Positions 42,921 to 51,833 of a DNA stretch of 64,000 nucleotides are shown piece after piece. Numbering within the stretch: position 1 is the first letter of the stretch; each line of letters starts with the position of its first letter. Below the pieces are notes generated by a model that had not been told where the DNA came from, searched no databases, and worked only from the letters and a program-made list of their open reading frames with translations. The DNA is taken from the NCBI GenBank assembly GCA_030123605.1, contig CP126123.1:3501237-3565236 (forward strand), in the 5' to 3' direction. The position numbers and the translations under genes are program-made. This stretch comes from Nitrospira sp. Lineage in GTDB: Bacteria > Nitrospirota > Nitrospiria > Nitrospirales > Nitrospiraceae.

Positions 42921-43293
42921 CGCCCATGCGCACCTTCCTCCGCCGCCATAGCCAGACATACAGCGCAACGTTGGCCGCCAACAGCCCCATTCCAAGAACC
43001 ACCTGTAGGTACCTGGTGAGGCCGGTTGGGTAGAGAATGGGCAGCAGATAGTGGGCGATGAAGTCGGAGCCATAGACCGCCCCTCCGCCCATGGCTCGCA
43101 AGGAGTTTTCAAGCGGGGTGAGCGGACAGATCCACCCGGTGAATTCGACGAGCGCGCCCCAGGCCACCGCCGGCAGATGCAGCCACGCCAGACGCGGCCA
43201 TTTCAAGACCAGCAACCCGCCCGCCACGACGAACAGCACGAAGGCCAGATGGATGAGCAGCACGAAATCGGCGCTGAGTCGATACCACATCAT
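42886..43293 (-). CDS. DUF2784 membrane protein
   Basis: A 135-residue protein with four hydrophobic segments: FVLLIHLAFVLFVVAGGLLVL, LHLPAVAWGALVEF, HYLLPILYP and LQVVLGMGLLAANVALYVWLW. The residues WICPLTPLEN match the DUF2784 signature. Function is unknown. Its last 35 nt overlap the convergent anti-sigma gene. Confidence 0.85.
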   Translation of the reverse strand: MMWYRLSADFVLLIHLAFVLFVVAGGLLVLKWPRLAWLHLPAVAWGALVEFTGWICPLTPLENSLRAMGGGAVYGSDFIAHYLLPILYPTGLTRYLQVVLGMGLLAANVALYVWLWRRRKVRMGVTRSARCWRKT

Positions 43294-43341
43294 TCCAGAG
43301 TGTGATGAAACCAGGGCATGAGCGCAATGAAAGATCGTTGC

Positions 43342-43908
43342 TCAGAACAGGCGAGGTGGGGTATCGGCGTCGGCAGGGGCCGGATACACAAGCCGGTCGC
43401 CCTGGACGACGGCAAAGGACGTGAGACGATGAGTCTGAACTTTGCCTGCGCCCATGATGTGCACGACCTCCCAGCCGTGTGTCACTAGGGCATCGGCGAT
43501 CAACGACCGATGGCAACGCCAGGGCACCGCTTCTGCACACATGATCACCGTCCGTTCTTTGCTGCCGCAGGCCATCACCTTCTCGACGCCCCGCCGAAAC
43601 TCTTCCGTCTGCATGTAATCCGCATAGCCGCGGAAGCTTGTATTCTTCCAGCCGCCGTTGGGAGAGTCTGGCCTGGCTCTACGGCGACCACCCAGCTCTG
43701 GTAGGTGTTCATAACCTAGCCCCACGGCGCTGAGGCTTTCTGCGAGACAATCAGAATTGAAGTGCGGGTACCGCCGCGAGCCCGGATACCGGCGGATATC
43801 GATGAGGCGGTGGATCTCATGCGCCGACAGGAGGGCCACAAACTCCTCGCTTGAACGGGTGGAATGGCCGACGGTCCAGAGTTTGGGGTGGGGGCAGGAG
43901 GATGACAT
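43342..43908 (-). CDS. DUF488 family protein
   Basis: A 188-residue cytosolic protein with WTVGHSTRSSEEF at the start, IDIRRYPGSRRYPHFN and CAEAVPWRCHRSLIAD, the DUF488 core. The family is widespread and uncharacterised; a conserved Cys and His pair suggests metal or nucleotide chemistry. The ATG at 43908 is chosen since it directly precedes the domain; 43941 is an alternative. Confidence 0.88.
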   Translation of the reverse strand: MSSSCPHPKLWTVGHSTRSSEEFVALLSAHEIHRLIDIRRYPGSRRYPHFNSDCLAESLSAVGLGYEHLPELGGRRRARPDSPNGGWKNTSFRGYADYMQTEEFRRGVEKVMACGSKERTVIMCAEAVPWRCHRSLIADALVTHGWEVVHIMGAGKVQTHRLTSFAVVQGDRLVYPAPADADTPPRLF

Positions 43909-44138
43909 GTTCGCGATGATCACAGTCGATGGGTCGAACATTGCGAGGTGAAGGTCGTATGTATTTCGATACAGCCTATCGATTGAGATACAGAGAATAA
44001 AGGGTATCGCCTCTCAGGTGATCTTATCATGTCGTTGAAAAGTTTGGTCTCGCGCCGATGCTCAAGGGGCGAAGCTCCCGGCATGATGCGTGCTTCTTCC
44101 CGAACGTGGCGGCTGAATGCAGAACAAGGAGGAAGGGC

Positions 44139-45206
44139 ATGTCTCAGATCAAGGTCGCATTCTGGAACGTCGAGAATCTCTTCGATGCCACGACGGACCC
44201 ATCCGACATTGCGCTTGATTTCGAGTTTACGCCGGCCCATGGCTGGACCGAGGCAATGTACCAAAAGAAACTGATCAATTTGGCCCAGGTGATCGCGCAG
44301 ATGCACAACGGGCTGATGCCGGACCTCCTCGGGGTCTGCGAGGTGGAAAACAAAAAGGTGCTGGAAGACCTGACCGCCAGTCTGCCGGGGAACGATTATG
44401 CCATCGCGCATCACGAGTCTTCCGATAAACGCGGGATCGATACCTCTCTCCTCTTCCGAACGAGTATCTTCGATCTCGTCGGAGAACCGATTCCGCATGT
44501 GATCCACCTACGGTATCCGACGCGCGACATCTATGAGGTCCACTTGAAGGTGAAGAACAACAACGCCGAACTGGTCGTCTTCATCAATCATTGGCCGTCT
44601 CGGATGAAGGGCACCTATGAAACGGAACCGTTTCGAATCACGGTCGCGGAACATGCGGGGCGCCTGGTGGATACCATCCTCAAACTGCCCCGTACCGCGT
44701 GGACCGACCCGGTGAAACCGACCCTGGCGGAGATCAATGCCCAATGGAACCGCAATGTCCTGTCGATGGGTGACTTCAATGACGAGCCCTACAGTCGCAG
44801 CATCCTGGACTACCTGCAGGCGTCGACCGGCATCGATCGTTTGGAAGAAGACATCAAGACGTCAAGCGGAGCCGCCATTCCGGCCCTTTCCGACTATCTC
44901 AAGAAAGAGGCCTATCTCTTCAACGGGATGGGGTCGTTCCTCGGCCGACCGGATGAGGGCACACACTACTACTCGGACGCGACGAATACGATGAACGTTC
45001 TGGATCAATTCATCGTCTCGAAGGGCCTGTACTTCGGCAAGCAACAACTGAAGTGGAAGGTAGACGCCGTCCAGATCTTCAAACCGACGATGATGGCTCC
45101 CGGTGACAAGATGCGTCCCAAAGGATTGGTGAGAAAAAACGGCATGATCACCGATCCCGGCTTCAGCGACCACTTTCCGATCACCGGTGTGCTCGACATC
45201 GTGTGA
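44139..45206 (+). CDS. endonuclease/exonuclease/phosphatase-family protein
   Basis: A 355-residue member of the DNase I-like EEP fold. It contains VAFWNVENLF, GVCEVENKKVL (metal Glu), NHWPSR, MGDFNDEP and SDHFPI, so all catalytic motifs are intact. There is no signal peptide. Substrates in this family range from DNA to phospholipids. AAGGAGG precedes the ATG at 44139; the in-frame extension to 44058 is not supported. Confidence 0.88.
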   Translation: MSQIKVAFWNVENLFDATTDPSDIALDFEFTPAHGWTEAMYQKKLINLAQVIAQMHNGLMPDLLGVCEVENKKVLEDLTASLPGNDYAIAHHESSDKRGIDTSLLFRTSIFDLVGEPIPHVIHLRYPTRDIYEVHLKVKNNNAELVVFINHWPSRMKGTYETEPFRITVAEHAGRLVDTILKLPRTAWTDPVKPTLAEINAQWNRNVLSMGDFNDEPYSRSILDYLQASTGIDRLEEDIKTSSGAAIPALSDYLKKEAYLFNGMGSFLGRPDEGTHYYSDATNTMNVLDQFIVSKGLYFGKQQLKWKVDAVQIFKPTMMAPGDKMRPKGLVRKNGMITDPGFSDHFPITGVLDIV

Positions 45207-45374
45207 GGCGAGGCTGCGTGCCTAGCATGAACCGGTTGCAGCGTCCGCCCACCTCGTGAAGTCTTCCGGGTTTTCTACAGTCTCGATCGGCACTACGTAG
45301 TGATTGGTGAGCGTCTGTTTCATATTTCTCCACAAACAGGCCGGGTTCTCCGCCGTCCGCTGTGATCGCCGTCG

Positions 45375-45806
45375 TCAGCGCAAGGCTTGGAGCGACTCAC
45401 GCAGTTCCCGTACTTCGGCGGCAAACAGTTCCAGATGCTGACTGCGCTGGGGTTGGTCATCCTTGAACTTCCAGGTCCGTTTGAAAATCGCCCACAGTTC
45501 CTTGTTGTGCGTCACGGCCAGGGCATAGGCCGGAGTCGCGCGTTTTTCTTTTTCGACGCAGCAGAGGGAGTTGTCGAAGGCGTGGAACTGGTTGTGCAGG
45601 TCGTTCAAGGCTTGGTCATGCCCGGTTCCGTTCTGACCGGCCTTGGCGCTCGCTTCCATCATGTTGGTCAGGTTGACGAGGGTCTCGACACTGTTGGCGC
45701 CTTTCGCTTTTTCCGAAAACTCCTTCGCATGTGGATAGAAGAGGTAACTGCATCCGCTCGACGTGAGCACCAGCCCGATGACGCCGGCGAGTAGCATCTG
45801 TCGCAT
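45375..45806 (-). CDS. putative small lipoprotein
   Basis: A 143-residue protein with signal peptide and lipobox TSSGC (Cys19). The mature part is helical and has a CC pair mid-sequence (DNSLCCVEKEKR). AGGAGG-type bases precede the start. No family recognised. Confidence 0.65.
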   Translation of the reverse strand: MRQMLLAGVIGLVLTSSGCSYLFYPHAKEFSEKAKGANSVETLVNLTNMMEASAKAGQNGTGHDQALNDLHNQFHAFDNSLCCVEKEKRATPAYALAVTHNKELWAIFKRTWKFKDDQPQRSQHLELFAAEVRELRESLQALR

Positions 45807-45918
45807 GAGGGTCCTCCTTGGTGAACGGGTGAATGGCCGTTGCAGGATGGCTTGAAAACCAGCTTGCGGAATTTCTCCGGCTAATGCAAGCCCATCTTGG
45901 ACGAAACCGGAATGTCTG

Positions 45919-46116
45919 ATGGCGTACCTGCCCTTCTATGTCCGTCCCGAACTCGTGGTCGAAATCACGTTCAGTGACGTGCAGGAGTCGCCTCGCCATT
46001 CAGCCGGCCTAACCTTGCGTTTCGTCCGCGTCAAACGGTATCGTCTCGATAAGTCGGCTAAGGAGTCTGATACCATTCAGGCCGTGACGGACCTCTTCAC
46101 TCGGCAGCGGACGTAA
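45919..46116 (+). pseudogene. C-terminal remnant of an ATP-dependent DNA ligase
   Basis: A 65-codon frame containing VRPELVVEITFSDVQESP, GLTLRFVRVKRYRLDKS and ESDTIQAVTDLF. This is the end of the OB domain of archaeal/LigB-type ATP-dependent DNA ligases (PxxVVEVxxxExQxSPxxxSGxALRFPRxxRxRxDKxxxEADT). The nucleotidyl-transferase domain with KxDG is absent, and upstream sequence runs into the lipoprotein promoter. It is almost certainly the tail of a lost ligase gene. Confidence 0.65.
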
Positions 46117-46213
46117 TGAGGTATGGGTCCCAGAGCCAGGGTTTGTCCGGTACGACGTTCCTCGAATATGGAGTACGAAATAAGCTGACAGTTCACCACT
46201 ATCTGGAGGATGT

Positions 46214-46492
46214 ATGCGCATATTCATGACGGCGTCGCTCGTAGGCCTCTGTCTATTGGCCGGGTTTGCTCTCTTTGCCCATGCGGGGGAAACAAAAGCC
46301 ATGATCGAGAAGGGCAAGGCGGAGATGAAGGCTGATATGGAAGAAATGAAGGGCGAGGCCAAGGCGCTCAAGGAAGAGCTGAAGGGCAATGATGCGAAGG
46401 CTGAATTGGAACGGGCCAAGGGGAAGATGAAAGGCGCGGGTGAGCGGGCCAAGGGGAAGGTCAAGGAACTGAAGGAGAAAATGAAGGAGTGA
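46214..46492 (+). CDS. small exported Lys/Glu-rich helical protein
   Basis: A 92-residue protein with a signal peptide (residues 1-23, ending AHA). The mature part is nearly all Lys, Glu, Ala, Met and Gly in helical repeats (EKGKAEMKADMEEMKG). Resembles LEA-like or YtxH/CsbD-like stress proteins in composition only. GGAGG precedes the ATG. Function unknown. Confidence 0.65.
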   Translation: MRIFMTASLVGLCLLAGFALFAHAGETKAMIEKGKAEMKADMEEMKGEAKALKEELKGNDAKAELERAKGKMKGAGERAKGKVKELKEKMKE

Positions 46493-46555
46493 TGGAGTGG
46501 GGGCAGCAGCCCCTCGGCCGACGGGCTGCTGGCTGTGGTGGTCGCGTTCCTGCGC

Positions 46556-47413
46556 TCAGAGGGACTTGCGCGCGCTCACGATTCGGACGGCGATCGGTAG
46601 GGCGACGTTCTGTTGCCGTCGATATTCCTTCACGGCCTTGACGATGCCCCGTTCAGCCTCGGTCTTCTGCTCCGGCGTCAAGGTGGCGAAGAGATTCTGA
46701 ATCGGCGCCGCGATATCCATCATGCTTCGAAAAAACTCTTCAGCCGTGGCGTAGGTCACCTCGGCGGTAAACTCATCGTCGCTCAACGGCGCCAGCCCGA
46801 CCCGCTCCATCATCCCGGCCAGATCGCCTGATTTCGCCAAACGAAAAATCCCCGGGGCCTCGGGGTTCGGCGGCGGCAGGGGGGTGATGGTTTTGATCAC
46901 GTCCATCGGAATGCGGATGAAGGGGTTCTTTTCCGGCGCCGACCAGACCGCGGCAGCGACATACCCTCCCGGTTTCAGCACGCGGAGAATCTCTTTCAAC
47001 GCTTTCGGAATTTCCGGCAGGAACATCAGACAGAATCGACTGATCACGGCATCGAATGACCCTGCGTCGAAGGGGAGGGTCGTGACGTCGCCGGTCCGAA
47101 ACGTCACGTGCTGCATCCCCAGCGCGTTCGCCTTGCGCGTGGCCACCGCCAACATGGATTCGGCGAGGTCGATCCCCACCACGGACCCTTCAGGCCCCAC
47201 GACGTCCCCGGCGAGTAATGCCGGATAGCCGGTGCCGGACCCGAGGTCCAAGACTCGAAGCCCTGGTTGCAACCTGGCGTCCGCCACCAGTCGGTGGTTG
47301 ATGAAAGTCATGTTGCGACTGAAGTAAAAGTCCCATTTGTCCCAGCCGGCAGCGACTCGATTCCAGTCCTGGCGCTGGGCGTCGATCACCTCTTCGGGGG
47401 TTGGTGTCGGCAT
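46556..47413 (-). CDS. class I SAM-dependent methyltransferase
   Basis: A 285-residue methyltransferase with LRVLDLGSGTGYPALLAG (~residue 53), GIDLAESML and FDAVISRFCLMFLPEIPKAL, i.e. a UbiE/COQ5-type layout. It probably methylates a small molecule. There is no partner gene to hint at the substrate. The start MPTPTPEEVIDAQ is typical for this subgroup. Confidence 0.85.
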   Translation of the reverse strand: MPTPTPEEVIDAQRQDWNRVAAGWDKWDFYFSRNMTFINHRLVADARLQPGLRVLDLGSGTGYPALLAGDVVGPEGSVVGIDLAESMLAVATRKANALGMQHVTFRTGDVTTLPFDAGSFDAVISRFCLMFLPEIPKALKEILRVLKPGGYVAAAVWSAPEKNPFIRIPMDVIKTITPLPPPNPEAPGIFRLAKSGDLAGMMERVGLAPLSDDEFTAEVTYATAEEFFRSMMDIAAPIQNLFATLTPEQKTEAERGIVKAVKEYRRQQNVALPIAVRIVSARKSL

Positions 47414-47453
47414 CGGATACTCTCCTGGTTGGGTGATGAAATGCGGTTGCGTC

Positions 47454-47957
47454 TTATTTCACACGTTCAAACGTAAACGTTTTCGGCACGTCTTTTCCGG
47501 CCTTGCTCAATATCCAGGTTTGAGCAAAGTGATCATGATCCTTGACCTCGATCGACAGCTGATGCATGTGCACATCGGTCGGGTTCTTGAGATTGGTGGC
47601 GTCCACGAAGGTAAAGGCGACGGTCTTATCTCCGTCTTTGATTCCTCCGGCACGCATGCGCGGTTGGTTATTGAGCGAGCAATAGTGCGTCAACATCAGC
47701 TGGTCGCCGTCGCTGTAGTACATGGTTGTCATGGGTGGACTGTCGGGCGGGGTGAGGGTCTCGGTCAGGCTGGTGCCTCCCGAGCTGAGCGCATAGGTGA
47801 GTTTGTAGGCCTTTCCTTCCGCGTCGGTTCCCTTCCATTCTCCGACAAGGAACTTCAAGGGGGCCAGACTGGTATCAGGAGCCTCGGCGGCTTGGGACGG
47901 GATCGAGGAGAACAGAAGGGCGAGGACACAACAAGTACGAAGAATTCCACGATGCAT
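47454..47957 (-). CDS. exported lipocalin-like/DUF1579-like protein
   Basis: A 167-residue protein with a signal peptide (residues 1-23). The mature part is all-beta in appearance, with LKFLVGEWKGTDAEGKAYK, GGTSLTET and YSDGDQLMLTHYC. The opening motif FLxGxWxG is shared with DUF1579 and heme-binding THAP4-type domains. Ligand unknown. It lies 40 nt upstream of the methyltransferase on the same strand. Confidence 0.65.
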   Translation of the reverse strand: MHRGILRTCCVLALLFSSIPSQAAEAPDTSLAPLKFLVGEWKGTDAEGKAYKLTYALSSGGTSLTETLTPPDSPPMTTMYYSDGDQLMLTHYCSLNNQPRMRAGGIKDGDKTVAFTFVDATNLKNPTDVHMHQLSIEVKDHDHFAQTWILSKAGKDVPKTFTFERVK

Positions 47958-48209
47958 GCAAACCCTCCATCAAGCGACAAGGATGATGAGGAAAAGTCAG
48001 TCAAGCATGTCTCCAAGGCCGAGATCAAGATCTTTTCGGCGCTGTCGCAAGACGAGACAGCAGGGACGGCACGGTGGATCGAATATGTTGAGGAGGCCAG
48101 CGGCAAGCCCGCCCGACTGGCCCTGTGCAAGCCATGGCCAGTCTTGTCGGAGCGGCGTATGCGTCGTTGCAGTAGAATCCTTCATGAAGAATGCGGGTTA
48201 GGACTGTAA
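47952..48209 (+). CDS. possible small protein, low confidence
   Basis: An 85-codon frame (MHANPPSSDKDDEEK, then HVSKAEIKIFSALSQ, RWIEYVEEASGKPARLALCKPW) with coding-like third positions and plausible amphipathic content. Its ATG touches the divergent gene's ATG and no ribosome site is seen. It may be a shadow or real. The rest of the 47958-48281 gap holds nothing else I can name. Confidence 0.3.
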   Translation: MHANPPSSDKDDEEKSVKHVSKAEIKIFSALSQDETAGTARWIEYVEEASGKPARLALCKPWPVLSERRMRRCSRILHEECGLGL

Positions 48210-48281
48210 TAATTCCAAGCCTGCTCCGTCTCTAACGGTACATCGGCCATGAGTCATTCTCTGCGGGCAACGGGACGTTCT

Positions 48282-49238
48282 ATGGAAATCAGGAAGCTCC
48301 TGCGGCCGGCGGGCTTCATCTTGACGGCGACGATCGCCCTCGTGATGGCCGCCTGCAGCCAATTTGAGCCGCGCGACAAACGGTTCTATTACCGGGCGCT
48401 GTGGAATTTCGCGTTACGGGAAGATCTCGCCGAACTCGACAGCGAGTTCAACGGTGTGGACTTCGGCCATTCCAACCTGTACGAGAACCTCCTGCTCACC
48501 GGCGGCAACAATGTGCAGGCCATTGAGGACCGCGCTCGCAAGGAAACATTGGCCTTCATCGCCACGAAACCCAGGCTCAATCCGAACGAGGAGGCGATTG
48601 CGCCCACCTACATGAAGCTGGCCTGGCGGGCGCAGAATACCTTCGACGAAGCGCATGCCCTCCATCGCGCCACCTACGACATCGTCGTGTCGGATGAGCC
48701 GGATAAGGACCGGGCGATTCGGAACGTGTTGGCCTATTACCAAGACAGTGCCTATGCCCTCACCTCGGAGCGGTTGGATCACCGTCGTCTAGATCAGTTT
48801 CCCTATTCGCAGTCGTTCAGGAAGCGGTTCCCGCTCTTCAACGCCACCATCTGGGCATACCATTATCTGCAAGTGGCCGTGTACGATCCTTTGCAGGCGA
48901 CTCAGGCTCTCACGGCGAAGACGCAGGCGGTGCGGCCCATTCTCATGACCTATCGCGGCTATTTGGCCCAACCGCCGGTCCAATGGACCTTCATGCCGCT
49001 CACCGCGGAGTTGAGCCCCCTGTTCGCCTCACGGTATCCGGAGATCGCCAACATCTTCGACAATCTCCACATGTTGCACGACAACATCAGCGACATCCTC
49101 ACGAGCGAGCTGCTGCCGACGTGGGAGGCGAAGCGGGCCGAGATCTATCGCCTGGTGAATACCTATTATCTGGCGAGCGCGGATGCGACGAACCCGATGG
49201 TCGTGACAACTCAGCCGAGACAGGAGCATCACCATTGA
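48282..49238 (+). CDS. putative lipoprotein of unknown function
   Basis: A 318-residue protein with a signal peptide and lipobox VMAAC (Cys24 or so). The mature part is helix-rich (FYYRALWNFALREDLAELDSEF) and ends His-His-His. The ATG at 48282 precedes the export signal and is preferred to 48249. Its stop overlaps the TTG start of the beta-barrel gene (TTGA), so the two are coupled, suggesting that it works with that outer-membrane protein. Confidence 0.65.
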   Translation: MEIRKLLRPAGFILTATIALVMAACSQFEPRDKRFYYRALWNFALREDLAELDSEFNGVDFGHSNLYENLLLTGGNNVQAIEDRARKETLAFIATKPRLNPNEEAIAPTYMKLAWRAQNTFDEAHALHRATYDIVVSDEPDKDRAIRNVLAYYQDSAYALTSERLDHRRLDQFPYSQSFRKRFPLFNATIWAYHYLQVAVYDPLQATQALTAKTQAVRPILMTYRGYLAQPPVQWTFMPLTAELSPLFASRYPEIANIFDNLHMLHDNISDILTSELLPTWEAKRAEIYRLVNTYYLASADATNPMVVTTQPRQEHHH

Positions 49239-50020
49239 GCAGATCCGCCATACGAGCGATCCGGTTCATGGCCCTCGCGTTTCTGGGTCTGCCGCTCTTG
49301 TCGGCTCTGGCCCTGGACCATGACAACCTCGACCCTAATCGGCCGATCGGAATGGAGGATGCCTATGCCGTTCCCAAAGGCGAGATCGGTCTGGAGGGCG
49401 GCGTGCGTTTCAACGACCGGCGCGAGGGCCGTACGAACGTGACGTTCCAGCCGCAGATCATCTATGGCGCGTTCAACAACACCCAGATCGAAATCCAGGG
49501 CGACCTCTTCACCGATCCCCAATCGCTGGTCGGCGCGAATAAGTCCGGCGACCTGCATCTGGGCATCCTGTACAACTTCAACACGGAGACGCTGAGTCTT
49601 CCGGCCTTTGCGGCTCGGGTCGAGGTGGATCTTCCGACCGGCGTGAACTCCAAAGGCGTCGATACGCAACTCACCGGCATCCTGACCCGATCCTTCGGTC
49701 GGCTCCGCGCGCATCTCAACGCAGGCTACAGCCTGCTCGGTTCGCCGCAAGGACAGGAGCGGCCGGGTGCCTATCGCGCCGTCGCGGCGGTCAGTTATCC
49801 CCTGGGCTACCCCACCAGTTTTCGTGACACCTTGATCGCCGGCATTTATACCCGCCAGTCGGATCTGCGCGGACAACGCAACCACACCGGCGTCGAAATC
49901 GGGATCAGGCATCAACTCACCTCACGCATCATTTTGGACGGCGGCCTCGGGACTGAGTTCGTCGGGCCGTCCGACCGCGCGGCGTTGCTGGGAACGGTGG
50001 GGGTGTCGGTAGGATTTTAG
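49235..50020 (+). CDS. probable outer-membrane beta-barrel protein
   Basis: A 261-residue exported protein. The TTG at 49235 lies 8 nt after AGGAG and inside the upstream stop (TTGA); an ATG at 49268 is the alternative. After the signal peptide, alternating amphipathic strands and a final Phe (GVSVGF) are typical of outer-membrane barrels (QIIYGAFNNTQIEIQGDLF, DLHLGILYNFNTET). Such proteins are often annotated as transporters or phenol-MetA-like. Repeat copy 1 follows 8 nt after the stop. Confidence 0.7.
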   Translation: MSRSAIRAIRFMALAFLGLPLLSALALDHDNLDPNRPIGMEDAYAVPKGEIGLEGGVRFNDRREGRTNVTFQPQIIYGAFNNTQIEIQGDLFTDPQSLVGANKSGDLHLGILYNFNTETLSLPAFAARVEVDLPTGVNSKGVDTQLTGILTRSFGRLRAHLNAGYSLLGSPQGQERPGAYRAVAAVSYPLGYPTSFRDTLIAGIYTRQSDLRGQRNHTGVEIGIRHQLTSRIILDGGLGTEFVGPSDRAALLGTVGVSVGF

Positions 50021-50027
50021 GAGAGGC

Positions 50028-50113
50028 AGTCTGAGGTGGTCTCCTGTGCTCGCGCAACGCGCGGCCTCGGAAGGCCCTCGTTGGACGCGCGCAGTGGAAG
50101 CCCACCTCAGACT
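50028..50113 (+). repeat. 86-bp hairpin repeat, copy 1
   Basis: Perfect 12-bp outer arms AGTCTGAGGTGG (50028-50039) and CCACCTCAGACT (50102-50113) enclose a core beginning TGTGCTCGCGCAACGCGCGG (50045-50064) and containing CCTCGTTGG. The same core occurs in copy 2 (57691-57777) with unrelated arms. It starts 8 nt after the beta-barrel stop. It can act as a terminator. Confidence 0.8.
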
Positions 50114-50256
50114 CCCTCTTTGGATGGCGGATGGGCGGGTTTGGTAGGGGCATGATAGGGCACGCGCCATCAGAAGGACCTCGCTCGACGAGGCAGGGAC
50201 CACATTCTTATGAGGCATTCGCTACATGTCGTTTGCCTTCACGGAATCGCCTTCCA

Positions 50257-51165
50257 TCAGGACGATTGCCAGAAATCGATGACTGTTCCGGCGTCGCTGA
50301 TTTCCAACGTCACCGGACGCCCCTCCTGGAGGTCACGTGCCTTGCTGAGGTGAACGAGGGAAAATCTCCGTTCCCCTTCCGGTGTCCAGAGTTGGATATG
50401 AGACCGTACCTTGTCCGTGTATCGGAGCTTGCCGGTCACGTAGCGCCGATGCGAGGCTTCTCCGGCCCGATGGTAATTGAGCACCACATCGTTTTCATTG
50501 ACCCATAGCGTCATTTCATCACCGGGCGCGGCGTCGCCGGGGGCGATGTTCGTCGGGATTTCGTATTCGACGACCGGAGTTTGGATGAAGATCATGCCGC
50601 CTTCGATTTTCTTCACTGTGCCGTGCAACATCACCTTACAGTGGTGACGTTTATCACAGGCCGAGAGTTCGGTTTCGACGGGACGGGCCTCGATGACGGC
50701 GCCGGCTTCATTGATCTCCACCGTCACCATCGTGCCTTCCGGAAGCTGTAAGGTCTTGGTTGCATGTTCGGCGAGGGAATAGACTCTGTTGCCTTCGGGC
50801 GTCCAAAGCGCGATCAGTCGGTTCGAGGCCGTATCGAGCAAAGTCCCCGTAATGAAACGGTGCCGCCGGCCCGTGTCCTGACGATGGTGATCAATGACCG
50901 CATGTCCGGAGGTCACCCACAACGTGACCGTATCCCCTAAAGCGGCATTCAGCGGTGCCGTTTTCTTTTTCAGCCTGTAGGTGGCGGTGGAAGTCTTTAC
51001 CACGATGAGGTCTTTCCCGATGTCCACGATCCGACCTTGGACCTGCATCGAAGATACCGGTGCCTGTCGAAGTGGATCCGCCGCGCTGGGCGCTTCCTCT
51101 GTGAAGGGCAGGAAAAAGACTGACGCGATCACGAGCAGGCGGGCAATTGGGTAGGGACGCGACAC
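50257..51165 (-). CDS. exported protein with an internal duplication
   Basis: A 302-residue protein with a signal peptide. Two ~100-residue halves are clearly related: GDTVTLWVTSGHAVIDHHR...LWTPEGNRVYSL and GDEMTLWVNENDVVLNYHR...LWTPEGERRFSL. Each is preceded by an OB-like strand set (GRIVDIGKDLIVVKTSTATY; GTVKKIEGGMIFIQTPVVEY). It is probably periplasmic. The family is not recognised. Confidence 0.7.
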   Translation of the reverse strand: MSRPYPIARLLVIASVFFLPFTEEAPSAADPLRQAPVSSMQVQGRIVDIGKDLIVVKTSTATYRLKKKTAPLNAALGDTVTLWVTSGHAVIDHHRQDTGRRHRFITGTLLDTASNRLIALWTPEGNRVYSLAEHATKTLQLPEGTMVTVEINEAGAVIEARPVETELSACDKRHHCKVMLHGTVKKIEGGMIFIQTPVVEYEIPTNIAPGDAAPGDEMTLWVNENDVVLNYHRAGEASHRRYVTGKLRYTDKVRSHIQLWTPEGERRFSLVHLSKARDLQEGRPVTLEISDAGTVIDFWQSS

Positions 51166-51370
51166 GTCAACCCCCTATCATAACGAATGGACTTGCGTGA
51201 CGGCGCCCGACTATGAATGATTCCGGGCCAAGCGTCAAGGTGGTGATCCATCCTGCGCAGTGGTCCTTCGTCGGATGTATCCAATGTGTCGAGGAATTCT
51301 CGCCGACCCGTTCACGATTGACAGTAGTCCCTGTTGATCGGTAGGCTAAAAACAGGGAGGAGAATTGTTG

Positions 51371-51691
51371 ATGGCACTTCTTCCCGCATCTTGCCTCACC
51401 TTCGTTGCAGTCATTCCAGCAGAAGTGTTCGAGGGCTCCCAGCCGTCCGTAGGGACGGTGGTCAAGGGTGATGTGTTGTACTGGGAGGGTGAGGAACTCA
51501 TCGTGAAAGAAATGTCCGGCCGGGAAGCGCGCCTGCTGGTGACGGCTGAAACCAAGGTCGAGGGAGCGGTTGGGCGACTGAAAACCGACGACAAGATCGC
51601 GGCGCAGATCGACGGCGATGGGCGAGCGCGCTCCATCATGGTGCAGCTTCCCGATAGTGGAACCAACGACATTCCGCCCGGCTCACGTTAA
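51371..51691 (+). CDS. small exported protein of unknown function
   Basis: A 106-residue protein with a short hydrophobic N terminus. The mature part is beta-rich (GTVVKGDVLYWEGEELIVKE), similar in style to the strand sets of the divergent neighbour. The ATG at 51371 after GGGAGG is chosen over the TTG codons at 51365 and 51368. Function unknown. Confidence 0.6.
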   Translation: MALLPASCLTFVAVIPAEVFEGSQPSVGTVVKGDVLYWEGEELIVKEMSGREARLLVTAETKVEGAVGRLKTDDKIAAQIDGDGRARSIMVQLPDSGTNDIPPGSR

Positions 51692-51833
51692 ATAAAACAG
51701 ATAACGATCGGGTCTTGCCGACCACATCCAGATACGCGGTCGAGTCCTGCAGTTCCAATATTGCGGAGCCTCTCCGCGCAGGGCCTGTTCGCCCCTCCAT
51801 GTGCGTGATTAAGTGATTCAGCGAGGCTTGTCG

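Noticed and set aside
44058..44138. N-terminal extension of the EEP-family protein
   Set aside because: AAGGAGG lies right before the ATG at 44139, and the domain starts there.
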